A DNA stretch of 39,274 bases from contig CALUKD010000033.1 in NCBI GenBank assembly GCA_944321125.1, positions 1 through 39,274 on the forward strand. Reading direction: 5' to 3'. Of the stretch, positions 6,842-15,062 are shown piece by piece. Each line of letters begins with the position of its first letter. Within the stretch, counting starts at the first letter, position 1. The notes beneath the pieces are model-generated. The model was not told the origin of the DNA, did no database searches, and saw only the letters and a list, made by a program, of their open reading frames with translations. Origin of the DNA: Candidatus Butyricimonas faecavium. GTDB lineage: Bacteria > Bacteroidota > Bacteroidia > Bacteroidales > Marinifilaceae. The position numbers and the translations under genes are program-made.

Positions 6842-7909
6842 TTAGAATGAAATTTGAGATAAATCCCAGTTTACCCGTGGATTATACCGGATAATTGAGC
6901 CGGTTTGTTCTAGGGGTGAAGGGAAGTTATTCGTGTAGAGTTGTCCTGTTCCCAAGCCTTGGGGTGTACTCGTGGGGAGGAATGTTTGAAGGTAGGCAGT
7001 CCATTGCGCGATGGCATTAAGGCCGATGTTGGATTCCAAGGCGGAAGTGATCCACCAACCAATGTTGCGTTCCCGGGATCGTGCAATCCATTCCCATGAA
7101 CCCGAGAAACTATCTAAAAGCGATGGTTTTATTACAATGTATTGAGGGCGGATCGTGTCAAGCAGTTTATCTTTGTCAGCTACTTCAATCCCGATCAATT
7201 CTTCGTCAAGGGCGATAGGAATAGGTGTATTCCGGCATAAAATAGCCATTTCTTTCCATTGTCCTTGGCGGATAGGTTGTTCGATCGAGTGGATATCATA
7301 GCGAGACAATTCTTCTAGTTTGCGGGGAGCCTCTTGCGGGGTAAAAGCCCCGTTTGCGTCTACTCGCAATTCAACAACTTCTTTGCTGAATTGTTTTCGG
7401 ATATAGCGTAATAAATCTAATTCTTCCTCAAAATCGATAGCCCCGATTTTCAGTTTGACACAATGGAATCCTGCATCTAGTTTTTCGATAATCCGTTGGC
7501 GCATAGTTTCCTTATCGCCCATCCAGATCAAACCGTTAATCTCGATGTCTTTTCGTCCTTTGGTGAAAGGGGAAGGATAAATGATGCGTTTACCACCATT
7601 ATTTAAATCTGCAATGGCGGTACTTAAACCGAATCGTATGGAACTCAATCCTTTAAGTTCATTGGGAATGAGGGTGTTGATGTTTTGGCAGATATATGCC
7701 AATTTCTTTTCATAATCGGGCGTATCCTCTGCACTTAATCCTCGGAACAAGGCACATTCCCCCAGACCGTATATTTCGGGTTGTTCCGGATGCCAGATTT
7801 TGATAAACCAAGTTTCTTTTTCCGTGAGAATGCCGCGGGAGGTTCCCGCGGGTTGTTTAAAATTCAACAAGTATTTTGAATATGTTGCTTGTAACATGGT
7901 GAATTGCAA
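6842..7909 (-). CDS. menC: o-Succinylbenzoate synthase
   Basis: This 355-residue enolase-superfamily enzyme dehydrates SHCHC to o-succinylbenzoate. The superfamily catalytic set is visible: VKLKIG with the acid/base lysines, RVDANGAF (metal Asp), SIEQPI (metal Glu), ALDEEL (metal Asp) and VIKPSL (second catalytic Lys). It lies 11 nt downstream of menB and 5 nt upstream of menE in the same direction, as one transcription unit. Confidence 0.94.
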   Translation of the reverse strand: MQFTMLQATYSKYLLNFKQPAGTSRGILTEKETWFIKIWHPEQPEIYGLGECALFRGLSAEDTPDYEKKLAYICQNINTLIPNELKGLSSIRFGLSTAIADLNNGGKRIIYPSPFTKGRKDIEINGLIWMGDKETMRQRIIEKLDAGFHCVKLKIGAIDFEEELDLLRYIRKQFSKEVVELRVDANGAFTPQEAPRKLEELSRYDIHSIEQPIRQGQWKEMAILCRNTPIPIALDEELIGIEVADKDKLLDTIRPQYIVIKPSLLDSFSGSWEWIARSRERNIGWWITSALESNIGLNAIAQWTAYLQTFLPTSTPQGLGTGQLYTNNFPSPLEQTGSIIRYNPRVNWDLSQISF

Positions 7910-7920
7910 AATTTATATGA

Positions 7921-8742
7921 TTACGGGAATTTCGGGAATTTCTTGAAGTCCGGGTCACGTTTCTCCAGAAAAGCATTTTTACCCTCTTGTGCCTCTTCCA
8001 TGAGATAGTACATTAGCGTGGCATCCCCGGCGAATTCCATTAGTCCGTGTTGTCCGTCCAGCTCGGCATTTAATGCCCGCTTGATCATGCGGATGGCCAT
8101 CGGGCTACGTTGCATGATGGTTTTGCACCAATCCACGGTTTCATCTTCCAGTTGGTCGAAAGGAACTACTTTATTTACCATGCCCATTTCTTCGGCTTCT
8201 TTAGCTGTATATTGGCGACAGAGGAACCAAATTTCGCGGGCTTTTTTCTGACCGACGTGGCGAGCGAGGTAGGAAGAACCGAATCCCCCGTCGAAACTAC
8301 CGACTTTGGGGCCTGTTTGTCCGAAGCGGGCATTTTCGGAAGCAATTGTGAGGTCGCACACGATGTGAAGAACATGGCCTCCTCCGATAGCATATCCGTT
8401 TACCATGGCAATGACCGGTTTGGGAAGAGAACGGATGGCCTTGTGCAGATCGAGGACATTGAGGCGAGGTACTCCGTTTTCATCAATATAGCCTCCTACG
8501 CCTTTTACTTTTTGGTCACCTCCGGAACAAAACGCTTTATCCCCGGCTCCCGTGAGCACGACAACTCCAATGTCATTCCGTTCCCGACAGATGTTCATCG
8601 CATCTAGCATCTCGAAATTTGTTTGTGGGCGGAAAGCGTTGTAAACTTCTTGGCGGTCAATGGTGATTTTAGCTATCCCCTCGAAGAATTCAAATCGAAT
8701 GTCTTCATATTCTTTGATTGTAGTCCATTCTCTTTTTGACAT
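7921..8742 (-). CDS. menB: 1,4-Dihydroxy-2-naphthoyl-CoA synthase
   Basis: This crotonase-fold enzyme closes the naphthoquinone ring. I take the ATG at 8740-8742 (273 residues, start [15 protein letters not shown]), which matches the usual MenB length; an ATG 42 nt upstream would add a non-conserved tail. Hallmarks are [12 protein letters not shown], the oxyanion-hole region [11 protein letters not shown], the [14 protein letters not shown] segment and a C-terminal [13 protein letters not shown]. It is first gene of the menB-C-E operon. In this window menF-menD lie 4.6 kb away, separated by accessory DNA. Confidence 0.95.
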   Translation of the reverse strand: MSKREWTTIKEYEDIRFEFFEGIAKITIDRQEVYNAFRPQTNFEMLDAMNICRERNDIGVVVLTGAGDKAFCSGGDQKVKGVGGYIDENGVPRLNVLDLHKAIRSLPKPVIAMVNGYAIGGGHVLHIVCDLTIASENARFGQTGPKVGSFDGGFGSSYLARHVGQKKAREIWFLCRQYTAKEAEEMGMVNKVVPFDQLEDETVDWCKTIMQRSPMAIRMIKRALNAELDGQHGLMEFAGDATLMYYLMEEAQEGKNAFLEKRDPDFKKFPKFP

Positions 8743-8781
8743 ATCCGGTATGTTATTTTTAGTTTTTACAAAGTGTAAGGA

Positions 8782-8789
8782 CAAATGTA
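8782..8789 (-). promoter_or_regulatory. -7 box upstream of menB
   Basis: The minus strand reads TACATTTG (TAnnTTTG consensus), about 40 nt upstream of the chosen menB ATG. It would give menBCE a promoter independent of menFD. Confidence 0.5.
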
Positions 8790-8999
8790 CGTGATAATTT
8801 TTATTTTAGATTTTTCTCGGATTGACTTAATCAGTTGAAAAATAAATTTTTAGCGAATTATTCAAGAAGCAGAGGTAACGATTTGGAAACCGTGCAAATT
8901 TCAGAGATTTGCGGTACTATGCTGTCAAATAACTCTTTGTATTTACAAAGGTATAATAATTATTTGGGAAATAATGCCTACTATCAAAAAATTACATTC

Positions 9000-9007
9000 T
9001 ATCTTTG
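9000..9007 (+). promoter_or_regulatory. -7 box upstream of the KilA-N gene
   Basis: TATCTTTG matches TAnnTTTG and lies about 78 nt before the ATG at 9085. No convincing -33 TTG at standard spacing. Confidence 0.5.
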
Positions 9008-9084
9008 TAAATAGTCCATTAAAAAGAATGCAATCTCACAAATTGTAGCGACCTTTGTGATTGAAAATCAACGTATCAATTACC

Positions 9085-9891
9085 ATGACAAAAATTACCG
9101 TTCAAAATACAGATATTAGCGTTGTCAAGTACAATGAAGAAGACTACATCAGTCTTACAGACATGGCAAGAAGCCAACTGCAAGAGCATATTATCTTCCG
9201 TTGGCTTAGCCTTAAAAGCACTATCGAGTATCTTGGCGAATGGGAAATGTTATATAATCCCGATTTTAATTGTACCGAATTCGGTACAATTAAAAATGCG
9301 GCAGGAAGCAACAATTTTGTGCTTTCAGTGAAAACGTGGATAGAACGAACCAGTGCCATCGGTATTCGTTCTAAGGCTGGTCGCTACGGTGGCACATATG
9401 CACATCGGGATATAGCATATCATTTTGGTATGTGGATTTCTCCTAAATTCCAATTACTTCTTGTTAAGGAGTATCAGCGGCTAAAGACAGAAGAACAAAG
9501 GCTACTCGGTTGGTCAGCGAAACGTGAATTATCGAAAATCAACTACCGCATACATACTGATGCCATAAAGCAAAACCTTATTCCGATGGAAGTCACACCG
9601 ATACAGGCAAGCACTATTTATGCCAATGAAGCCGACGTGCTGAACGTGGCGATGTTTGGTATGACAGCAAAACAATGGAGAGAAGCGAATCCCGAACTGA
9701 AAGGAAATATCCGTGATTATGCTACTATCAATGAACTTATCTGTTTGTCGAATATGGAGAATCTAAATGCTGTGTTTATCGAACAGAACATGACACAAAG
9801 GGAACGTCTTGTTAAGCTAAACCAAATAGCTATCCATCAAATGAATATATTGGAAAGTGATGATAATCAAAATCGTAAACTGTTGAAATAA
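9085..9891 (+). CDS. KilA-N domain DNA-binding protein
   Basis: This 268-residue protein starts at the ATG at 9085; a TTG in frame at 9061 is less likely. Residues about 10-115 form a KilA-N domain: YNEEDYISLTDMA, then a long middle, SVKTWIERTSAIGI, S-AGRYGGTYAHRDIA and a FGMWISPKFQLLL helix. The C-terminal part (about 130-268) carries WREANPELKGNIRDYATINEL, common in bacterial members of this family. KilA-N proteins are DNA-binding factors found in phages and accessory islands; target and role here are unknown. A 32-bp perfect palindrome lies inside the gene at 9264-9295. It opens the accessory block between menB and menD. Confidence 0.82.
   Translation: MTKITVQNTDISVVKYNEEDYISLTDMARSQLQEHIIFRWLSLKSTIEYLGEWEMLYNPDFNCTEFGTIKNAAGSNNFVLSVKTWIERTSAIGIRSKAGRYGGTYAHRDIAYHFGMWISPKFQLLLVKEYQRLKTEEQRLLGWSAKRELSKINYRIHTDAIKQNLIPMEVTPIQASTIYANEADVLNVAMFGMTAKQWREANPELKGNIRDYATINELICLSNMENLNAVFIEQNMTQRERLVKLNQIAIHQMNILESDDNQNRKLLK
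9264..9295. repeat. 32-bp perfect palindrome inside the KilA-N gene
   Basis: Every base from 9264 to 9295 pairs with its mirror about the centre of GAATTC (9277-9282), with arms of TTTTAATTGTACCGAA. It encodes an ordinary part of the KilA-N domain (FNCTEFGTIKN). It could be a dimeric protein site or an mRNA hairpin. Confidence 0.9.
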
Positions 9892-10027
9892 AGAATTGAA
9901 GAATTTCTTTACAGATAAGCATTGTAATGTATTAGCAATCAATAAAGAATATGAATACAGATTATAAAGTTGGTGATTTTATTTATAATGCAGATATTTA
10001 TGATGGGTTGAATATCACCATAGTGAT

Positions 10028-10085
10028 AGGCTTGCATGTTGATATGTTGGTATGTAGGCATGCTGGTATGTTGATATATCATCAT
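10028..10085. repeat. Degenerate ATGTTGRTATG repeats
   Basis: The units CATGTTGATATGTTGGTATG and CATGCTGGTATGTTGATAT follow each other with small changes. The block overlaps the end of the truncated gene at 10082-10309. No function assigned. Confidence 0.45.
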
Positions 10086-10309
10086 GCTTTCCAACGACTG
10101 TTGGGCTTGCCGTCCGAAACAACCGACACGAATACCGTCGTTTTCTCTTTTCGCCCGTGTATAATTCTTGACAATAATGCCCTGCGGACTTTTGTAGCCC
10201 CGAACAGTTCGCAGATTTCCCACTCGGTCATGGCGGTTGCACCTATATCGCTCGGCAGGGAGATATTGCCCTGCCCGTCCATCGTGATAATGTTCCTTTT
10301 TTCTTTCAT
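10082..10309 (-). pseudogene. Truncated small mobile-element protein gene
   Basis: This 75-codon frame starts KEKRNIITMDGQGNISLP and continues EWEICELFG. From memory, that start is shared by helix-turn-helix-like proteins near recombinases in Bacteroides integrative elements, which are longer. Here the conserved part ends after about 38 residues and the rest looks joined from elsewhere, so I read it as an internally deleted remnant. It lies directly after the broken integrase on the same strand. The family name and function are not known to me. Confidence 0.45.
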
Positions 10310-10334
10310 CGGTATTCTGTTTTTAATTATATGG

Positions 10335-10795
10335 CTATATCGCTCGGCAGATATTCTTCTCCATATCCTCTAACTTGTGTGACAAGGTTTCCATGTCTTG
10401 ACTTATTTTCTGGGCGCACTGGCGTAAATTTGGGTGGTCTTTATGTTGGTATGCCCTAAAAGACGGCTCACCGTTTCGATGGGTACGCCGTGAGACAGAA
10501 GTACGGTCGTGGCGTTCGTGTGGCGTAAGCAGTGGTAGGTCAAGCGCACCTTGAAACCGCACTGCCTGCCTATCTCTTTGAGTATCTTGTTACAACTTCC
10601 GTTACTCGGAACGGGAAAAACATGACCGTCCCGAGCCAGCCCCTTGTATTTCTCTATGATACGTTTGGGAACGTCCAAAAGACGGATGTTCGATTCGGTG
10701 TTGGTTTTCTTTCTTCGTGTGATTATCCACAGGTTGCCGTTCGGTTTCTCGCTGCCTTTCTTCACGTAAAATAATACCTTGAATGCACTACGCAT
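10335..10795 (-). pseudogene. Tyrosine recombinase with internal deletion and frameshift
   Basis: The first 25 or so codons (FKVLFYVKKGSEKPNGNL) are the N-terminus of a Bacteroidota integrative-element integrase. They are joined directly to its catalytic C-terminal part: RLLDVPKRIIEKY, the HCLRHTNATTVLLSHG box with HxxR, and LLGHTNIKTTQIYA with the active Tyr. Family members have about 400 residues, so roughly 220-250 residues, including the first catalytic Arg, are missing. The main frame then ends at 10403, while the natural C-terminus (KISQDMETLSHKLEDMEKN) continues in another frame to 10335. Two independent lesions make it inactive. Confidence 0.85.
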
Positions 10796-11063
10796 AACTC
10801 ACTCCTTTTTTTTGGTTACAAAATTAGTTATTAGCGAGTTACCGGTAGCTATGTAAATCAACGCAAAACGCAGAAAAAGAACCTTTTAGTAAGAAATCTA
10901 CACACATTACGGGAGTAACGAGGTGGTAACTGAACTTCTGCACCGTTTGGCTTCGAGGTGGTATTTCGTTGGCTCTGCCCCATAGAAAAAAACAAAGCGT
11001 AATGAACTATTTATCAGCTAATTCGCTACGCTTTACCCAAATTTACTTTTTCGCTATGTGTTT
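10796..11063. other. Noncoding stretch upstream of the broken integrase
   Basis: No gene is seen. It contains GTAAC-rich short repeats (GAGTTACCGG near 10838, GTAACGAGGTGGTAAC near 10915) and an 8-bp inverted pair AAAGCGTA/TACGCTTT at 10994-11001 and 11027-11034. This is the position where an integrase's attachment or arm sites would lie, but no attL/attR pair could be recognised. Confidence 0.35.
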
Positions 11064-11222
11064 ATTTTAGCGTGAGATCATTATAAAGAATTCGTTTGCC
11101 GTGGAAAATCCGTTCATCTTCCGGTGTGTATTCGATGATCTCAGGGATCAAAGGCGTATCACTCTCGAATCAACTTCGGTACAAAGACGTTCACGAGTGT
11201 CTTTGATAGGAGTGTGAACCAT
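11064..11222 (-). pseudogene. Unidentified frameshifted gene scrap
   Basis: The minus strand opens with an ATG at 11220-11222 (MVHTPIKDTRERLCTEVD). With a one-base frame change near 11168 it continues as ESDTPLIPEIIEYTPEDER, IFHGKRILYNDLTLK and a stop at 11064. The joined text reads like real protein, so this is probably a decayed short gene or the 3' end of a longer one. I do not recognise the family. If the frameshift is a sequencing error it would be a protein of about 52 residues. Confidence 0.4.
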
Positions 11223-11236
11223 AGGTATTATGTGAT

Positions 11237-11638
11237 TTATGAAGTTGTATCACGGAAAATCGGTAGGATATTCCGGACAATCCACCATAGGATGATTAAG
11301 ATTAAATACGTGTTGACGGTTATTCGATGGTGGCATATCCTTTTCAATGGGGCTAGGCGGTTATTGGGATCGAACCATTGTGTAATTACGAGAGCAATCA
11401 AGTAGGGAATGGAGAGAATGAGGAAAGGGTTATATCCGAAAGCTCCTTTGATGTTCAGGTGTAATAACTGATGGATTGCTCTTTGGCTACCACATGCCGG
11501 ACAATCGAGGCCTGTGAACCAACGGAAAGGGCATTTGGGTATAAAAGCCGAATACTCGGGATCAACAAAAAATAATGTAATCCCGAGTAGTATGATCAGA
11601 ATAAGGCCTATTTTCTTAAAACGCCCGAACGAATACAT
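11237..11638 (-). CDS. DUF2752 family membrane protein
   Basis: This 133-residue protein has three predicted membrane helices (about residues 10-25, 65-88 and 108-125). Between the first two is the DUF2752 signature C36-PF..TG-DCPACGSQRA-H, with Cys36, Cys46 and Cys49 and an invariant-looking SQRA. The role of the family is unknown. The gene starts 11 nt after the CD225-like gene, last in a three-gene operon. Confidence 0.85.
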   Translation of the reverse strand: MYSFGRFKKIGLILIILLGITLFFVDPEYSAFIPKCPFRWFTGLDCPACGSQRAIHQLLHLNIKGAFGYNPFLILSIPYLIALVITQWFDPNNRLAPLKRICHHRITVNTYLILIILWWIVRNILPIFRDTTS

Positions 11639-11649
11639 TCATTCGAATA

Positions 11650-12132
11650 TTAGTAATAGCCTCCTCCAAAGATCACGCTTGCTAATCCGCTGATAAATCC
11701 GATGATCACGGCAAGCACGCCTCCTCCTAATGCCAGAAAGAAAAATAATCTTGCCATATTCGAAGCTTTTATCGCTTCCTCTTGTTGGCCGGAGTTCCAA
11801 AGGTTGTCTACTTTCGTGGCATAGATAATAGAGACAATCCCTAGCGGCAAACAACATAATATGGTTGAAAGGATAGCCCATACTAACCAGTTGTCTGGCT
11901 TAGAATTGTTGTTTACTGGAGGTTGAGGGGGTGTGGGAGGAAATGGTGGAGGAGTGGGTGTTTCATTCGTGAACAATTTTGCGAGTTCGTGGACCTCTCC
12001 TGCTGGGAGCCATTGGGCCATACCGTTTTTCCACACGAGGGTGTTTCTTGTTACCCCATTGCTGATTAATTCTTCGGGAGAAACCGGGCCTTTTTGTTCA
12101 TTTTTTTCGTTCAGGTAAAAATAGTTTTCCAT
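11650..12132 (-). CDS. GYF_2 domain + CD225/dispanin-like membrane protein
   Basis: This is a 160-residue two-part protein. Residues 1-50 are a GYF_2 (DUF4339) domain: YFYLNEKNEQKGPVS, then LVWKNGMAQWLPAGEV. A proline-rich linker (TPPPFPPTPPQPP) follows. Residues 78-160 are a CD225/dispanin-like pair of membrane helices, with the typical AILSTILCCLPLGIVSIIYA helix and re-entrant part and a Gly-rich second helix. GYF_2 domains are thought to bind proline-rich peptides, so the linker could be an internal or partner target (inference). It lies 11 nt from each neighbour. Confidence 0.85.
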   Translation of the reverse strand: MENYFYLNEKNEQKGPVSPEELISNGVTRNTLVWKNGMAQWLPAGEVHELAKLFTNETPTPPPFPPTPPQPPVNNNSKPDNWLVWAILSTILCCLPLGIVSIIYATKVDNLWNSGQQEEAIKASNMARLFFFLALGGGVLAVIIGFISGLASVIFGGGYY

Positions 12133-12143
12133 AGTTTAATAAT

Positions 12144-13256
12144 TTACCATTTATATTCGCTTCGTAAATAATTTCCGTTAAAGTCGTATATATCCTTGAT
12201 ATATCCTCCGTCGGCTTCAATGCGTTCAGAACCGGCGTAAGGAATGATTTCATTGTATTTACAGGGGACAATGATTTTGCCCTCTTTATTGATCGCTCCC
12301 CAAATTCCATTCTGGACTTTACCATCTTTCGAGAATCCTCCGCGATTAATCAGTGATATACCGTTTAACTCTTTACAGATGATAAATTGACAAGGTAATA
12401 TTTCTTGGCCGTCCAAGGTGTAAAGTCCTTCTTTGTCTTCTATCTCCACGTGGATGAGTGAGGTTTCTCGCCAGCGGGAAATTTTCGTGTATTCGCAAGG
12501 AACGATTTCTCTTCCCTCCGGGCTGTATAAGCCTTTTAGTTTTCCTGATTTAACTCTAAAATTATTGGTTGTTAACCAAGTATCAACGTTATCATATATA
12601 CACGGGATTATTTCTGTCCCGTCAAGGGAGAGTATGCCTTCTTTATGGTTGTAGGTGGCCCGGTAGTAAGTGGGAGCCCAGTAACTATTGGGAGCGATAT
12701 TATCGTATATGTAGGGAATAATCTCCAAGCCGAATTTATTCATGACCCCGGCACCGGATCTTTTCTCCATAATACAGCGATCGTATCGGAAACGGTAGCT
12801 ATGATTTAATATTCCATAATAAAAAATGGAAAATACGGAAGATAATAAAAAGGGTAGAGCTATCAGTGTTGTATTCAGTAGGTATTTTCTTTTTTTGTAA
12901 AATAGGAAAAAGATGATGCCCAATACTCCGATAATGAGAATGACGATCCCCGGAATATAAGGGTAAATGTTAAACCACGAGGCAACAAATGCCGAAACAA
13001 ATCTGCTGGCGAGTAAGAAAAAGATCGTACCCAAAGTTGCGTATAAAATCAGGATAATCTGTACCACACTGATTTGTGGTTTCGGGGGAATGATACATTC
13101 GTGCAATTCGGGAATATTTTTTGCCTGTACCCAGCTTGGCATGCCTTCACGCCACACGAGTGTTTCTTGCGTGATCTCTTTTTGTTTAAGTTCATCTAAA
13201 GAAAGCGGTCCGACCTGTTTGTGGGTCTTGTCCATGAAATAATAACTTATCCCCAT
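12144..13256 (-). CDS. GYF_2 domain, multi-helix membrane protein with WG repeats
   Basis: This 370-residue protein has an N-terminal GYF_2 domain (YYFMDKTHKQVGPLSLDEL..LVWREGMPSWV). A membrane section of about four helices follows (residues about 63-165). The rest is a set of about five WG/KWG-type repeats, each like GLYS-EGREIVPCEYTKI. WG-repeat domains are predicted beta structures often exported or exposed; orientation here is unknown. It is first gene of the operon running to DUF2752 and shares the GYF_2 domain with the next gene. A TAnnTTTG box lies about 35 nt upstream. Confidence 0.82.
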   Translation of the reverse strand: MGISYYFMDKTHKQVGPLSLDELKQKEITQETLVWREGMPSWVQAKNIPELHECIIPPKPQISVVQIILILYATLGTIFFLLASRFVSAFVASWFNIYPYIPGIVILIIGVLGIIFFLFYKKRKYLLNTTLIALPFLLSSVFSIFYYGILNHSYRFRYDRCIMEKRSGAGVMNKFGLEIIPYIYDNIAPNSYWAPTYYRATYNHKEGILSLDGTEIIPCIYDNVDTWLTTNNFRVKSGKLKGLYSPEGREIVPCEYTKISRWRETSLIHVEIEDKEGLYTLDGQEILPCQFIICKELNGISLINRGGFSKDGKVQNGIWGAINKEGKIIVPCKYNEIIPYAGSERIEADGGYIKDIYDFNGNYLRSEYKW

Positions 13257-13290
13257 AAATTAAGATAAAAAGAATATACAAACTCTATCC

Positions 13291-13298
13291 CAAAAATA
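13291..13298 (-). promoter_or_regulatory. -7 box upstream of the GYF_2/WG operon
   Basis: The minus strand reads TATTTTTG (TAnnTTTG), about 35 nt before the ATG at 13254-13256, and downstream of the menD terminator. Confidence 0.45.
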
Positions 13299-13341
13299 GT
13301 AAATAAATGAATAAGTGTGCTGTTAAGGGAAGAAAAAATGA

Positions 13342-13359
13342 GAGGGGCTTTAACCCCTC
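13342..13359 (-). terminator. Intrinsic terminator after menD
   Basis: GAGGGG pairs with CCCCTC across a 6-nt loop. On the minus strand a CATTTTTTCT run follows at once. It starts 3 nt past the menD stop and should separate menFD from the accessory operon. Confidence 0.8.
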
Positions 13360-13361
13360 GA

Positions 13362-15062
13362 TTAGTCTTTCAACGCTTGAAAATATCCTTTTAATATTTC
13401 CCCGTTTATTTTTTCGGGTGTGTGGACAACAAGAATGGCTGGGGAATGTCCAGGTTGGTAGAATTCGGATAATGCTGCTTCTAATGAGGTCGCGTCTGTT
13501 GCCCGGTACACCTTGAAACGATGGACTTCGGCAAGTCGTTCTATATCCACGTTGTGAGGGGTTTCAAAGTACTCTTCGATTTCTTCCAAGCTGGAAGGAC
13601 CTGCCAAAAATCGGAATATACCTCCTCCCCCGTTTTGCATGACAATAATCCGTAATGATGGAGGGCAATTTTTGATCCATAGGGCATTGGAGTCATATAG
13701 GAAACTATTGTCCCCCACGATCAGCGTGGTGATTCCGTCGAATGTAGAGGCGGCTCCCATGGCTGTTGAAATACAACCGTCAATGCCACTCGTTCCCCGG
13801 TTGGCATCGGTGCGATCCACCTGAGTGTAGCGGAAGAGTTGGGCGTAGCGTATCGGGGTGCTGTTACCTAGTTGTAAACAGCTTCCGGTAGGAAGGGTGG
13901 GAATGAGTATGGAGAAAGCTTTCAAATCGCACCACGGGATACGCTTCAGGTAGTTGTCGTGTGTTTGTGCTGCTTTTTCTTCCCGTTGGTGCCATTGGTG
14001 AGCGTAACTGGATGGCAAGCTGTTGGCTTTTATTTCTGCGGGTTGGAGTTGATCAAAGAATGTTTGGGTGTCCATGGGGATATGCAGGGTCATCGACTTG
14101 TAGGTGTCGGGCGGTGTTGTCCGTTTGTCTATGTGCCAATGTGAATGTGGGGTATGTTCTCGGATGAAAGATTTTATCATGCGGGAAACGATTGCTCCCC
14201 CAAACGTGATGAGTAGTTCAGGGGCGTAAATTTCTGCTTCTTCCGGCGGAATCGTGGAGATCACCCTGTCAATCGTGGAGATCACGAGGGGAACGGATAG
14301 ATTTGATATGTTTTCCGTTAGAATAACCACATTGGGAAGGCTTGCCAGTAATTTGATGTGTTGTTGCAAAAACGGGTTGGGTTCATGAAATCCGGCGATG
14401 ATCATTACTTTAGGACAAAGGAAGAATTCTTCCCGGAGGCTTTGAGAGATTTCGACGGTTAAGGAAGGAGATTCTTGCAGTGTCTTGATGACCCGTTCTG
14501 GCGTGACGGATTCATGTTGAAAGCCGTATAGGGGTTCTCTTAGTGGGATATTGATATGCACGGGGCCTTTTCGATCGCGTTGGGATAGATTGATGGCCTC
14601 GTTTACTAGCCGGTTGGTATACCAGTGATCTTCCTCGCAAGTGATTGCCGTCGGGAGCTGAAAACTTTTTTTCACGAAGTTACATAATGCTCCTTGTTGT
14701 CTAATTGTTTGGCTGTCGTCTTGGTCAATCCATTCAGCAGGTCGGTCTGCCGAGATAACGAGAAGGGGAACACCTTGATAATAGGCTTCTGCTACGGCAG
14801 GAGAGTAGTTCAATAAAGCGGTCCCTGATGTACAGATGAGGACAACCGTCTGTCCGGTTTGCTGTGCTATTCCCAGTGCGAAGAAAGCGGCCGAACGTTC
14901 ATCCACGATGACATGGTGTTTCAACCTTTTTTCCCGTGCGACAGACACGAGTAAGGGAGCGTTACGGGAGCCGGGAGATAGAACGACTTCTTTGATCCCT
15001 TTTTGAACGAGTAGGCTGATAAAAATTCGAACGCTTTCAATATCAGAATGTGATTTTCCCAT
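13362..15062 (-). CDS. menD: SEPHCHC synthase (menaquinone)
   Basis: This 566-residue thiamine-diphosphate enzyme condenses isochorismate and 2-oxoglutarate. Visible are the N-terminal VVLSPGSRNAPL segment, the Glu-containing VDERSAAFFALG stretch, GTALLNYSPAVAEA, NRGTSGIDG and the ThDP/Mg motif VGDNSFLYDSNAL. The length is normal. Its ATG overlaps the menF end by 20 nt, so translation is coupled. A terminator follows immediately, and menB is not next but 4.6 kb away. Confidence 0.95.
   Translation of the reverse strand: MGKSHSDIESVRIFISLLVQKGIKEVVLSPGSRNAPLLVSVAREKRLKHHVIVDERSAAFFALGIAQQTGQTVVLICTSGTALLNYSPAVAEAYYQGVPLLVISADRPAEWIDQDDSQTIRQQGALCNFVKKSFQLPTAITCEEDHWYTNRLVNEAINLSQRDRKGPVHINIPLREPLYGFQHESVTPERVIKTLQESPSLTVEISQSLREEFFLCPKVMIIAGFHEPNPFLQQHIKLLASLPNVVILTENISNLSVPLVISTIDRVISTIPPEEAEIYAPELLITFGGAIVSRMIKSFIREHTPHSHWHIDKRTTPPDTYKSMTLHIPMDTQTFFDQLQPAEIKANSLPSSYAHQWHQREEKAAQTHDNYLKRIPWCDLKAFSILIPTLPTGSCLQLGNSTPIRYAQLFRYTQVDRTDANRGTSGIDGCISTAMGAASTFDGITTLIVGDNSFLYDSNALWIKNCPPSLRIIVMQNGGGGIFRFLAGPSSLEEIEEYFETPHNVDIERLAEVHRFKVYRATDATSLEAALSEFYQPGHSPAILVVHTPEKINGEILKGYFQALKD

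Noticed and set aside
8110-8607. 165-codon plus-strand frame opposite menB
   Set aside because: It lies wholly antisense to a clear menB and is a shadow of its codon bias.
9951-10373. 140-codon plus-strand frame
   Set aside because: It is antisense to the truncated mobile-element gene and covers the degenerate repeat block; composition is not protein-like.
9061-10795. Prophage suggested by KilA-N and integrase
   Set aside because: No capsid, terminase, portal or tail genes are present; the integrase debris is of the integrative-element type.
10994-11034. Inverted pair AAAGCGTA/TACGCTTT as a terminator
   Set aside because: The loop of 25 nt is long and no T-run follows; kept only as a note in the spacer entry.
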